Assembly: GCA_964526565.1 (NCBI GenBank)
Contig: CAZGMC010000014.1
Location: 1-55,340 of the forward strand
Length of the DNA: 55,340 bases
Reading direction: 5' to 3'
From: CAZGMC01 sp964526565
GTDB taxonomy: Bacteria > Pseudomonadota > Alphaproteobacteria > DSM-16000 > Inquilinaceae
The notes beneath the pieces were generated by a model. The model was not told the DNA's origin, did no database searches, and worked only from the letters and a program-made list of their open reading frames with translations. A program made the position numbers and the translations under genes. Position 1 is the stretch's first letter, and every line of letters begins with the position of its first letter. Shown one piece after another: positions 8,502-17,134 of the stretch.

Positions 8502-9616
8502 CGACCCCGGACCGGCCCACGGCGATCGGCGACACGACGCGCGGCGGCGGCAATGACGGGCTGGCCGGCCTCGTCGACGCCGGGCTGCTGACGCACGAAG
8601 CGGCTGCGGCTCTGGAAACGGTGGTCCGCCGTCATGCCGTGGCGGTGACATCGGCCCTGGGTGCACTGATCGATCCGGCCGATCCGGCCGACCCCATCGC
8701 CCGCCAGTTCCTGCCGGACCCCGCCGAGTCGCTCGTCCGGCCGGAGGAGCGCGCCGACCCGATCGGCGACGCCGCGCACATGCCCGTCAAGGGCCTGGTC
8801 CACCGCTATCCCGACCGTGTGCTGCTGATGCCGGCCGGGATCTGTGCGGCCTACTGCCGGTTCTGCTTCCGCCGCACCCGTGTCGGCAGCAACGCGGCGG
8901 TGCTCACGGCGGCCGAGCTGGCGGCCTGCCTGGACTACGTCCGCGCCCGCCCCGCCATCTGGGAGGTCATCCTCAGCGGCGGCGATCCGCTGGTGCTGGC
9001 ACCGCGCCGGCTCGGCAACCTGGTCACTGCACTGAACGCGATCGGCCATGTGGATGTCGTCCGGGTGCACACCCGCCTGCCGGTGGCCGACCCGCAGCGG
9101 GTGACGCCGGCACTCGCCGCCGCCCTGCGCGCGCCGGACACGGCGGTCTGGGCGGCGCTGCACGTCAACCATCCGCGCGAGCTGACGCCGGCGGCGCTGG
9201 CGGCGATCCGCCGGCTGCGCGACGCCGGGGTGGCGCTGGTCAGCCAGACGGTGCTGCTGCGTGGCGTCAACGACGACGCGGCGGTGCTGGAGGCGCTGTT
9301 CCGAGCCCTGGTCAAGGCACAGGTCAAGCCCTACTACCTGCACCATGCCGATCTGGCGCCGGGCACCGGTCATTTCCGCAGCGGGGTCGAGGACGGCCGG
9401 GCCCTGGTGCGTGCCCTGCGGGGGCGCGTCTCCGGTCTGTGCCAGCCGACCTACGTGCTCGATCTGCCCGGCGGCCACGGCAAGGTGCCGGCCGGGCCAT
9501 GCTGGCTGGACGGTTCGGATGCGGCAGGCTGGCACGCCACGGCGCCCGACGGCAGCGTGCACCGCTATCCGCCGGCAGCCGGCGACGCCGTCACGAGCGG
9601 GGACGGAGCCGGGTGA
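8498..9616 (+). CDS. Lysine-2,3-aminomutase-like radical SAM protein (KamA/EpmB family)
   Basis: 372 residues starting at a GTG that overlaps the ispH stop. The radical-SAM motif CAAYCRFC (C116, C120, C123) is followed by FRRTRVG, and by the SAM-binding block ILSGGDPLVL. The family includes true lysine 2,3-aminomutase and EpmB, which forms beta-lysine for modification of elongation factor P. The PLP/lysine region KPYYLHHADLAPGTGHF is present. Close homologues are often annotated as lysine-2,3-aminomutase-like and sit near EF-P genes; here the partner is ispH and no epmA or efp is in view, so the substrate is not settled. The 3' end overlaps purK on the other strand by 26 bp. Confidence 0.85.
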   Translation: MTTPDRPTAIGDTTRGGGNDGLAGLVDAGLLTHEAAAALETVVRRHAVAVTSALGALIDPADPADPIARQFLPDPAESLVRPEERADPIGDAAHMPVKGLVHRYPDRVLLMPAGICAAYCRFCFRRTRVGSNAAVLTAAELAACLDYVRARPAIWEVILSGGDPLVLAPRRLGNLVTALNAIGHVDVVRVHTRLPVADPQRVTPALAAALRAPDTAVWAALHVNHPRELTPAALAAIRRLRDAGVALVSQTVLLRGVNDDAAVLEALFRALVKAQVKPYYLHHADLAPGTGHFRSGVEDGRALVRALRGRVSGLCQPTYVLDLPGGHGKVPAGPCWLDGSDAAGWHATAPDGSVHRYPPAAGDAVTSGDGAG

Positions 9617-10679
9617 CGTGGCCCATCTTGCGGCCGGGGCGCGCCTCGACCTTGCCGTAGAGGTGCAGCCGGGCCCCCGGCTCGGCCACGATCTCCGGCC
9701 AGCGATCGATATCGTCGCCGAGCAGGTTGGTCATCACCGCATCGGCCAGCCGTTCCACCGAGCCCAGCGGCAGGCCGCAGATGGCGCGGACGAGCTGCTC
9801 GAACTGGCTGGTGGCGCAGGCATCAATGGTCCAGTGCCCGGAATTGTGCGGCCGCGGCGCCAGCTCGTTGACCAGCACGCGGCCGTCGGTGGTGAGGAAC
9901 ATCTCCACTGCCAGCAGGCCGATCACGTCGAGCGCCTCGGTGATGCGGCGGGCGATGTCCTCCGCCTCGGCCGCGATTTCGGCGCCGTACGGGGCCGGCA
10001 CCACCGTCTCGGCCAGGATGTGGTTCTCGTGGCGGTTGGCGACCGCCGGATAGCAGGCCATGGCGCCGTCGAAGCCGCGCCCGACGATGACCGACAGCTC
10101 GCCGGCCAGGTCCAGGAACCGCTCCAGCACGGCCGGGCGGGCGCCGATTCGCTCCCAAGCCTCGTCGACCATCCTGGCATCGGAGACCAGCACCTGAGCC
10201 TTGCCGTCATAGCCCAGGGTCGCCGCCTTGAGCACGGCCGGGACCCCGACCTGGCCCAGGGCCGACTCCAGCACCGCCGGCTCCGGCACGACGGCGAACG
10301 GCGCCGTGCCGATGCCCAGGCTATTGACGAAGCGCTTTTCCTCGCGCCGGTCCTGGCATACGCCCAGCACGCGCGGCCCCGGCCGCACCGGCACACGCAT
10401 GGCCAAAAACGCCACCGCATCATGGGGCACGTTCTCGAACTCGTAGGTGGCCACGTCGACCGCCTCGGCGAAGCGGGCCAGTGCCGCCCGGTCACCGTAC
10501 GACGACAGGGTCTGGCGATCGGTGACCTGGCCGCACGGGCTGTCGGCATCCGGACAGAATACGTGGGTCCGGTAACCGAGACGGGCGGCCGCCAGCGCCG
10601 TCATGCGGCCGAGCTGGCCGCCGCCGAGCATGCCGATCACGCTGCCGGGTGGCAGTTGCCTGGGTGAGCGCCGCTTCAT
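9591..10679 (-). CDS. purK: 5-(carboxyamino)imidazole ribonucleotide synthase
   Basis: ATP-grasp enzyme of purine synthesis making N5-CAIR from AIR, bicarbonate and ATP. 362 residues, standard length. Motifs: the N-terminal nucleotide-binding GMLGGGQLGRMTALAAARLG, VLKAATLGYDGKAQ for ATP binding, LGIGTAPF, EMFLTTDGRVLVNELAPRPH and HNSGHWTIDAC. It follows purE on the minus strand with a 4-nt ATGA overlap, the usual purE-purK arrangement. Its last 26 bp overlap the 3' end of the convergent KamA-like gene, so transcription from the two sides may collide. Confidence 0.97.
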   Translation of the reverse strand: MKRRSPRQLPPGSVIGMLGGGQLGRMTALAAARLGYRTHVFCPDADSPCGQVTDRQTLSSYGDRAALARFAEAVDVATYEFENVPHDAVAFLAMRVPVRPGPRVLGVCQDRREEKRFVNSLGIGTAPFAVVPEPAVLESALGQVGVPAVLKAATLGYDGKAQVLVSDARMVDEAWERIGARPAVLERFLDLAGELSVIVGRGFDGAMACYPAVANRHENHILAETVVPAPYGAEIAAEAEDIARRITEALDVIGLLAVEMFLTTDGRVLVNELAPRPHNSGHWTIDACATSQFEQLVRAICGLPLGSVERLADAVMTNLLGDDIDRWPEIVAEPGARLHLYGKVEARPGRKMGHVTRLRPRS

Positions 10680-11182
10680 GGTTCGCCTGCCGAATCGGTC
10701 GGTTCGTCGGCGACGCCGGCGGTCTGCTCGGCGCGATACCGGTCGAGCGCCGCGGCCACCGCCGGATCGCCCAGGGCCACGATCGCCGCCGCCAGCAGCG
10801 CCGCGTTGACGGCGCCGGCGCGGCCTATGGCCAGCGTGCCGACGGGTACGCCGGCCGGCATCTGCACGATCGACAGCAGGCTGTCCAGGCCACTCAATGT
10901 CTTGCTCTCCACCGGCACGCCCAGGACCGGCAGCGGCGTCATTGCCGCCGTCATACCGGGCAGATGGGCGGCCCCGCCGGCACCGGCAATGATGACCTTG
11001 ACCCCGCGGCCGCGCGCCCCGGCGGCGTAGTCGTAGAGCCGGCGCGGCGTGCGGTGGGCGGAGACGATCCGGGCCTCGTACGACACGCCGAGGCGGTCGA
11101 GCGTGGCCGCGGCATGCCGCATGGTCGCCCAGTCGGACTGGCTGCCCATGATGATGCCGACGGCCGGCGGATCAACGGACAT
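10676..11182 (-). CDS. purE: N5-carboxyaminoimidazole ribonucleotide mutase
   Basis: Class I PurE converting N5-CAIR to CAIR. 168 residues. Signature regions: VGIIMGSQSDWATMRHAA near the N-terminus, the catalytic SAHRTPRRLYDYA with the conserved histidine, and AGAGGAAHLPGMTAAMTPLPVLGVP. The C-terminal tail after residue 150 (AAALDRYRAEQTAGVADEP) is a little longer than minimal. It is the first gene of the purEK pair; purK starts within its stop codon. No purine riboswitch or PurR box was recognised upstream in 11183-11390. Confidence 0.97.
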   Translation of the reverse strand: MSVDPPAVGIIMGSQSDWATMRHAAATLDRLGVSYEARIVSAHRTPRRLYDYAAGARGRGVKVIIAGAGGAAHLPGMTAAMTPLPVLGVPVESKTLSGLDSLLSIVQMPAGVPVGTLAIGRAGAVNAALLAAAIVALGDPAVAAALDRYRAEQTAGVADEPTDSAGEP

Positions 11183-11390
11183 GATTGGCCTCAGGGCGGA
11201 AGAGACGGCAATGGCACATCAAGGACACGCGACAACGGGACATTAAGGACAGGTGGAGTATAGGCATGCGAACGAAATCCGGCAAACCGGCGATAGCGGC
11301 ATTTTCCTTGGCAATCAGTGCGGGTAAGATGAGCCGGTCGGATTCGCGGTGGCCATCCGGCGGTGCGCCGCGCGGAGTGATCGAGCGCCC

Positions 11391-12158
11391 ATGAAGATAA
11401 CCGACAACAGGCCGGCTGCCGGCGTCACCAGGCCGCGCGGCACCACCGCCGCCAGCGCCGCCAGCGCCGCGACAGCCGCGACAGCCGTGGACGAGGCCGC
11501 CGCCTCACCGATCCGGGCGCGCTCCATCAACGACGTGGCCAGCTTCCTCGGCATCACGCCGGCGGAACTCACCCCGAACGTGCGCGAGGGCCTGGCCAAG
11601 CTGATCGCCGAGGTGCGCCGCCTGCGCCGCGACATCGAGGACCGCAACCGCCGCATCGCCTATCTGGAGCAGCTCGCCGACGAGGACCCGCTCACGCCCA
11701 TTCTCAACCGCCGCGCCTTCGTGCGCGAGCTGTCGCGGATGATGGCCTTTGCCGAGCGCTACGGCACCCCGTCCAGCGTGCTGTACTTCGACGTCAACGG
11801 CATGAAGCGCATCAACGACCAGTACGGCCACAATGCCGGCGACGCGGCGCTGACCCATGTCGCCAACCTCCTGGTCGGCCACGTGCGCGCCTCCGACGTG
11901 GTCGGCCGGCTGGGCGGCGACGAGTTCGGCATCGTCCTGGCCCAGGCCGACGAGGGCGTGGCAGCGATGAAGGGCACATACTTGTGCAGCCTGATCCACA
12001 AAACGCCGTTCGTGTGGGACGGCGACAGGGTCGCCGTGGATCTGTCGTTCGGCGCCTCCACCTTCTATGGCCGCAGCGAGCCCGATGAAGCCCTGAGTCG
12101 CGCCGACCAGGCCATGTACGAGCAGAAGCGCGCCCGCGGATCCAATCGCCGCGAATGA
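11391..12158 (+). CDS. Diguanylate cyclase, GGDEF domain
   Basis: 255-residue soluble protein likely to make cyclic di-GMP from two GTP. An Ala/Thr-rich low-complexity N-terminus (residues 1-40) is followed by a helix likely to form a coiled coil (about 65-95) and a complete GGDEF domain: DPLTPILNRRAF, LYFDVNGMKRIND, the signature GGDEF at 175-179 and SFGASTF. The inhibitory I-site RxxD is present at R166-D169, so product inhibition is expected. There is no recognised sensor domain and no membrane segment, so the input is unknown. ATG 11391 was chosen over an upstream GTG (11349) that would only add 14 residues. Downstream is an SGNH hydrolase in the same direction. Confidence 0.88.
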   Translation: MKITDNRPAAGVTRPRGTTAASAASAATAATAVDEAAASPIRARSINDVASFLGITPAELTPNVREGLAKLIAEVRRLRRDIEDRNRRIAYLEQLADEDPLTPILNRRAFVRELSRMMAFAERYGTPSSVLYFDVNGMKRINDQYGHNAGDAALTHVANLLVGHVRASDVVGRLGGDEFGIVLAQADEGVAAMKGTYLCSLIHKTPFVWDGDRVAVDLSFGASTFYGRSEPDEALSRADQAMYEQKRARGSNRRE

Positions 12159-12308
12159 CGGCCTGCGGCGTCGCATCCTTCTTTCCTGCCAACCCTTCGC
12201 CCTGACCATGTCGCAACTTTCGCGTGGGCTTGCCTCGGAATGCCTCTTGATGGAAAAGTGCCGCGCTCATGGTGCAGACGAACGTGCAGACGAGCCAGGG
12301 AGGCGGGC

Positions 12309-13085
12309 GTGCTTCAGGCGTCGCGATGGCTGTTTCTCGGTTTGACGGCCCTAAGGCTGGCCGCGGTGGCGACACTGGCCGTGCTGGCCGGAACCGCGTG
12401 GGCCGGAAATCAGGCAGCGCGGGCGGCGGCGCCGGCCGGTGCACAGGGGGCAACGACCATCCTCGTCATCGGCGACTCGGTGGCCCAGCAGATCGGCCAC
12501 GGCCTGACCCAGGTGCTCGCCACGGTGCCGGGCGTGGAAGTGATCAACCGTGGTCGCGCCAGCACGGGCCTGGTCCGGGATGACTTCTATGACTGGCCGG
12601 CCCGGCTCGACGCGCTCCTGGCGCAGCGTCGGCCCGACGTGGCGGTGGTCGCCATCGGCATGAACGATCGCCAGCCGATCACCCAGGGCGGCACCCATTA
12701 CGAGCGCTTCAGCGACGCCTGGCGCGCCCTCTATGGCGAACGGGCCGGCATGATGATGGAACGGTTGACGGCGGCCGGGGTGCCGGTGATCTGGCTGGGC
12801 ATGCCCATCGCCCGCAGCGGACACTTTTCCGAGGGCATGCGCGTCATCAATGCCGTGTTCCAAGACACGGCGGCAGGCCGGCCGGGCGTCACCTATCTCC
12901 CGATCTGGGACCTGACCACCGACGAGGCCGGCCGCTATACTGCCCACGTTCGCGATGCCAGCGGCCGGCTTCGCTCGATTCGCACCGATGACGGCATGCA
13001 TTTCACGGTACACGGCAGCATGATGATCGCCGCGCACGTGCTGGCGGTCATGGACCGGGAACTTGGCCTGTCCCTGATTCATTGA
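12309..13085 (+). CDS. Exported SGNH-fold hydrolase, DUF459-like
   Basis: 258 residues from GTG 12309, which has a strong GGGAGG five to six bases upstream; an earlier ATG (12240) would add 23 Arg-rich residues before the signal sequence. A hydrophobic N-terminal segment (about residues 5-30) suggests export or a membrane anchor. SGNH blocks: GDSVAQQIGHGL (block I, catalytic Ser), GRASTGL (block II), VAIGMNDRQ (block III Asn) and DDGMHFT (block V His). This pattern matches the DUF459 group, periplasmic proteins often thought to act on cell-surface polysaccharide. Substrate is not known. It follows the GGDEF gene by 150 nt. Confidence 0.82.
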   Translation: MLQASRWLFLGLTALRLAAVATLAVLAGTAWAGNQAARAAAPAGAQGATTILVIGDSVAQQIGHGLTQVLATVPGVEVINRGRASTGLVRDDFYDWPARLDALLAQRRPDVAVVAIGMNDRQPITQGGTHYERFSDAWRALYGERAGMMMERLTAAGVPVIWLGMPIARSGHFSEGMRVINAVFQDTAAGRPGVTYLPIWDLTTDEAGRYTAHVRDASGRLRSIRTDDGMHFTVHGSMMIAAHVLAVMDRELGLSLIH

Positions 13086-13104
13086 ACGGTTCCGCAGACG
13101 CCGG

Positions 13105-13160
13105 CATGACCCCAGTGCCATGACCCCAGTGCCATGACCCCAGTGCCATGACCCAGGTGC
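13105..13160. repeat. Four 14-bp direct tandem repeats
   Basis: Unit catgaccccagtgc, three perfect copies (13105-13146) and a fourth with one substitution (catgacccaggtgc, 13147-13160). It starts 20 nt after the SGNH gene stop in an intergenic gap of 292 bp. No spacers between copies, so it is not a CRISPR. Confidence 0.95.
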
Positions 13161-13377
13161 AGAACCATGCACCGACCCGTCGCAACGTGTCCCGCCAGGA
13201 CCGTTTCGCGGTTCTCATGGTCATTGGCCGGACGATGCCATCGGGCGGCGGTTGACAGGCGGGGCTCACCTGCACGACTGTGAGGTGCTTGCCGAGGCCT
13301 GCCAGCCCGCCGGACCATGGTGCCTTGCCTCATGGGGCCGTGCCTAAGCGAAGACCGGATTGTCGGACGAGAACACG

Positions 13378-14580
13378 ATGACCTCGAAGACCTTCCTGCG
13401 CGCCGCCGTCGCCGCCGCGGCACTGCTCGCCGTTACCGGGACGCCTGGTTTCGCCCAGCGCCCCCCGGACGAGTTCACGATCAACGTGCAGGGGTGGACG
13501 GGCGGCGCCTTCGGTCGCGAGGATACGCGCCAGTTCAGCCACTGCGGCGTCTCCCGGGAGTTTGACAACGGCGTGACCGTGGCCTTCCAGACCAATACGG
13601 AGTTCCAGACGGTCATGGCGTTGCGCAACCCGGACTGGGCGCTGGAAGAGGATGACGGCTCGGTCGTCCAGCTTTCGGTCGACGGCGAGTTCCGACGCCA
13701 GTACCCGATCGTTGCTGCGGCGCCGCCGGTGGCGGTCGTGCCGCTCGGCGCCGATATCGACGTGATCGGGGCCCTGCGCCGTGGCCGGGAGCTGACCGTT
13801 ACCTTCACCGGCTGGCAGTCGTTCCAGGCCGGCGATACGCTGCGCTTCCCCCTCACCGGGACGTCGGCCAGCCTGCGGCAGTTGCGCACCTGCGTGGAGA
13901 CGGCCAACCGGCTCATCGCCGCCAATCCGGAAGCCATGGCGCCAAACGAGGGACAGGCGCCGCAGGACCGCATGATGACCATCGAAGGCTTGGCCAGTCT
14001 GCTGAATGCGGCGGGGTTTGAGAATGTCGAGCTGCTGGACCCCGAGGCGGTGCCGGACAACGCGCTGGATCTGCGCTTCGTGTGGCGGATGAATGGCATC
14101 ACCGGCGCCTTGCATCAGGAACCGCGCGGACCCGAGGTGGCGATCGACGACTTCGCGCAACGCTATCTCGATGTGCTTGAGGAGACGTGCACCGAAGGCT
14201 TCGAGCCGGACGTCGGCGAGAGCGAGGTGATCCGGGACATGTGGGCACTCAAGCGCGGCACGGCCGTCTGCGAGGCCGAAGACGGCACGTCGTTCATGGC
14301 GCTGTTCTTCGCCCTTGATGACTACAACTACTCGGTCTTCTATCATCTGGGGCCGGAAGACAGGCGCGAGGACATCGCCGCTGCCACCGACCGCGTCGCA
14401 GCGCTGGTGGGAGACCTGGCCCGCGACGTGGCGGCCGGCGGCGCGCCGCCCGGAGAAGGCGAGGCGGCCGTCCCCGCCCCCGGAGGCGAAGCAGACGCGC
14501 CGGCGTCCGACGCGGCGCCACCGTCTGCCGCCGACGGGACCGAGGCACCGCCAACCGCCGAACCGGAAGCCGCGCAATAG
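13378..14580 (+). CDS. Secreted protein of unknown function with Pro/Ala/Glu tail
   Basis: 400 residues from ATG 13378. A Sec signal peptide is clear (hydrophobic AAVAAAALLAVTG, likely cleavage after GFA near residue 26). The first half is an all-beta-looking region with one Cys (SHCGVSREF), containing FTGWQSFQAGDTLRFPL, and a second conserved-looking region around residues 200-320 with three Cys (ETCTEGF, AVCEAEDG). The last 60 or so residues are a low-complexity Ala/Pro/Glu/Gly tail. I do not recognise the family. It lies between the SGNH hydrolase and glgE with 262 nt to glgE, so it is probably its own unit. The upstream TTG at 13360 would add six residues. Confidence 0.75.
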   Translation: MTSKTFLRAAVAAAALLAVTGTPGFAQRPPDEFTINVQGWTGGAFGREDTRQFSHCGVSREFDNGVTVAFQTNTEFQTVMALRNPDWALEEDDGSVVQLSVDGEFRRQYPIVAAAPPVAVVPLGADIDVIGALRRGRELTVTFTGWQSFQAGDTLRFPLTGTSASLRQLRTCVETANRLIAANPEAMAPNEGQAPQDRMMTIEGLASLLNAAGFENVELLDPEAVPDNALDLRFVWRMNGITGALHQEPRGPEVAIDDFAQRYLDVLEETCTEGFEPDVGESEVIRDMWALKRGTAVCEAEDGTSFMALFFALDDYNYSVFYHLGPEDRREDIAAATDRVAALVGDLARDVAAGGAPPGEGEAAVPAPGGEADAPASDAAPPSAADGTEAPPTAEPEAAQ

Positions 14581-14842
14581 GGTGCCGGGAGTCTCGAAAC
14601 CCCCGGCAAGACGGGCAGAAGGGAATCCTGGAACGGGAATCCTGGAGCAAGACCCCCCGAACACTGCGCGGCGCCGGATTCGGCTGAGCACGGAGCCGGC
14701 GGCGTCACCGCCTGATCCGGAGCGCTTGAGGCCATCCAGGCCGCGTTGACAAGGGAGGAAAGGTCGGCTTCGTGCCGCCGCCGGGCAGCGCCATGACGGC
14801 TTTTTCCATGAGCAGATCAGCACCGTATGAGGCCCGACGCCC

Positions 14843-16858
14843 ATGCCTGACATCCTGCGCACCAACCGTCCCCTGAGCCAGGAATCGGCCGCACGGCTGG
14901 AGAAGCTGGCGCCGCACCGGTTCGTCATCGAAGCGGTCGAGCCCGAGATCAACGACGGCCGCTTCCCCATCAAGCGCGAGGTCGGCGACGAGATCGAGGT
15001 CCAAGCCGACATCGTCTGCGACGGCCATGCCGTGATTTCGGCGGCAGTTCTTTACCGTGCCGAGGACGAGGGCACCTGGCATGAAGCGGCCATGCGCTTC
15101 TGGGACAACGACCGCTGGGTGGGCAGCTTCCGCGTCGACCGCAACACACGCTACCTCTACACAATCAGCGCCTGGGTCGACACGTTCCGGACACTGCGCA
15201 GCGACATGGTCAAGAAGGCCAATGCCGGGCAGCAGATCGACGTCGACCTGGTTGAGGCGCGCGCGCAGCTGCAGGCTGCCCACGACAACGCCAGGGGCCC
15301 TGACCGGCAGACGCTGCTCGAGTTGCTTGAGGAGTTCGACGAGGCCGGCGACAATCTGGCCATCAAGATGGACATGCTGCTGGCCAAGAGTACCGAGGCG
15401 ATCATGCGCCGGTGCGAGCCGCGCTCGGGCCAGACCTTCTACGTGAACGAGCTGGAGGTCATCGTCGACCGGATCGGCGCCCGCTATGCGGCATGGTACG
15501 AGATGTTCTGGCGGTCGCAGGGCACCAATCCCATGCGTGGCGCGACGATGGATGAATGCATCGCCCGTCTGCCCTATGTTCGCGACATGGGGTTCGACGT
15601 CGTCTACCTGGTGCCGATCCATCCCATCGGCCACACCAACCGCAAGGGCCGCAACAATGCGGTCCGCGCCGAGCCCGGCGATCCTGGCAGCCCCTATGCC
15701 ATCGGCTCCGCGGCCGGCGGTCACACCGCGATCAACCCGGAATGGGGCACGCTGGAGGACTTCCAGCGCTTCGTTGCTGCGGTCAAGCGGCACGGCATGG
15801 AGGTGGCAATCGACTTCGCCATCCAATGCTCGCCCGACCACCCGTGGATCAAGGAGCACCCGGACTGGTTCAAGTGGCGGCCCGACGGCTCGATCCGCTT
15901 CGCCGAGAACCCGCCGAAGAAATACGAGGACATCGTCAACGTTGAATTCTACGAGCTGGACGGCACGACATACAAGGAAGACCTGTGGATCGAGATGCGC
16001 GACGTCGTCCAGTTCTGGGTGGACCAGGGCGTCAAGATCTTCCGCGTCGACAACCCGCATACCAAGGCGTTGCCGTTCTGGGAGTGGCTGATCCGCGACA
16101 TCCAGGACCGGCATCCGGAGACGATCTTCCTGGCGGAAGCGTTCACCCGGCCGAAGCTGATGAAGGCGCTGGCCAAGCTGGGCTTCACGCAGAGCTACAG
16201 CTACTTCACCTGGCGCACGGCGAAGTGGGAACTGACGGAATATCTGAAGGAGCTGACCCAGTCCGAGGCCAAGGAATACATGCGGGCCAATTTCTTCACC
16301 AACACGCCGGACATCCTGCCCTACCACCTGCAGACCGGCGGCCGCCCGATGTTCATGATCCGCGCCGTGCTGGCGGCCACGCTGTCCAGCGTCTACGGCA
16401 TCTATAACGGCTTCGAGCTTTGCGAGGCGACTCCGGTGCCGGGCAAGGAGGAGTACCTCAATTCCGAGAAGTACCAGTACAAGGTCTGGGACTGGGACCG
16501 CCCCGGCAACATCCGCGAGTGGATCACGCAGCTCAACCTGATACGCCGTGAGAACCCGGCCCTGCACGAATACGAAAACCTGCGGTTCTATAACGCCTCG
16601 GACGACAACATCCTGGTCTATGGCAAGATCACCAGGGACCGGTCGAACTTCATCCTGATTGCGCTTAACCTCGATCCGCACAAGCCGCACGATGCCCGCT
16701 TCGAGTTGCCGCTGTGGGAGCTGAACCTGCCCGACTGGGCGACCGTTCGGATGGAGGAGTTGTTCAGCGGCCACCAGTTCAAATGGACCGGCAAGATGCA
16801 GCACATCTGGATCGACAACAACCGCCCCGCCTTTGTCTGGCGCCTGAGCGCGCCCTGA
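14843..16858 (+). CDS. glgE: Alpha-1,4-glucan:maltose-1-phosphate maltosyltransferase
   Basis: GH13 subfamily 3 enzyme that extends alpha-1,4-glucan using maltose 1-phosphate. 671 residues, family length. N-terminal domains N and S (residues 25-200) include RFPIKREVGDEIEVQADI and the helical insertion; the barrel starts at YAAWYEMFWRSQG. Catalytic residues: nucleophile D403 in FRVDNPHTK, acid/base E432 in LAEAFTRP, third carboxylate D490 in NTPDILP. The RVDNPHTK motif and the KKYEDIVN region separate GlgE from ordinary amylases. It opens the glucan cluster; its substrate is made by the TreS-maltokinase fusion 276 nt downstream. No obvious promoter was identified. Confidence 0.95.
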   Translation: MPDILRTNRPLSQESAARLEKLAPHRFVIEAVEPEINDGRFPIKREVGDEIEVQADIVCDGHAVISAAVLYRAEDEGTWHEAAMRFWDNDRWVGSFRVDRNTRYLYTISAWVDTFRTLRSDMVKKANAGQQIDVDLVEARAQLQAAHDNARGPDRQTLLELLEEFDEAGDNLAIKMDMLLAKSTEAIMRRCEPRSGQTFYVNELEVIVDRIGARYAAWYEMFWRSQGTNPMRGATMDECIARLPYVRDMGFDVVYLVPIHPIGHTNRKGRNNAVRAEPGDPGSPYAIGSAAGGHTAINPEWGTLEDFQRFVAAVKRHGMEVAIDFAIQCSPDHPWIKEHPDWFKWRPDGSIRFAENPPKKYEDIVNVEFYELDGTTYKEDLWIEMRDVVQFWVDQGVKIFRVDNPHTKALPFWEWLIRDIQDRHPETIFLAEAFTRPKLMKALAKLGFTQSYSYFTWRTAKWELTEYLKELTQSEAKEYMRANFFTNTPDILPYHLQTGGRPMFMIRAVLAATLSSVYGIYNGFELCEATPVPGKEEYLNSEKYQYKVWDWDRPGNIREWITQLNLIRRENPALHEYENLRFYNASDDNILVYGKITRDRSNFILIALNLDPHKPHDARFELPLWELNLPDWATVRMEELFSGHQFKWTGKMQHIWIDNNRPAFVWRLSAP

Positions 16859-17134
16859 GTCGAAACGCCGGGACCCGTCCTGTCCGCCCGTGCCAATACG
16901 GGCGGGCGCCCGACGGGGCTTGCCATGGCCCTGTCATTGTCATAAAAAAATGAGTTAATCCCGCCGTAAACGGCCGCTGTTCCCCATGACGCCTGGAACC
17001 GGGCGACCCCGACGTGCGTTTGACGGTCTGCAACCGGTATCGTACCGACCTGCTCGCAATCCGAATGCAGCCTTGAAACGTTCAATGGATGCCGCCGCCG
17101 GCCCCCGTCACTGCCACAAACATCCAATGGCCTC

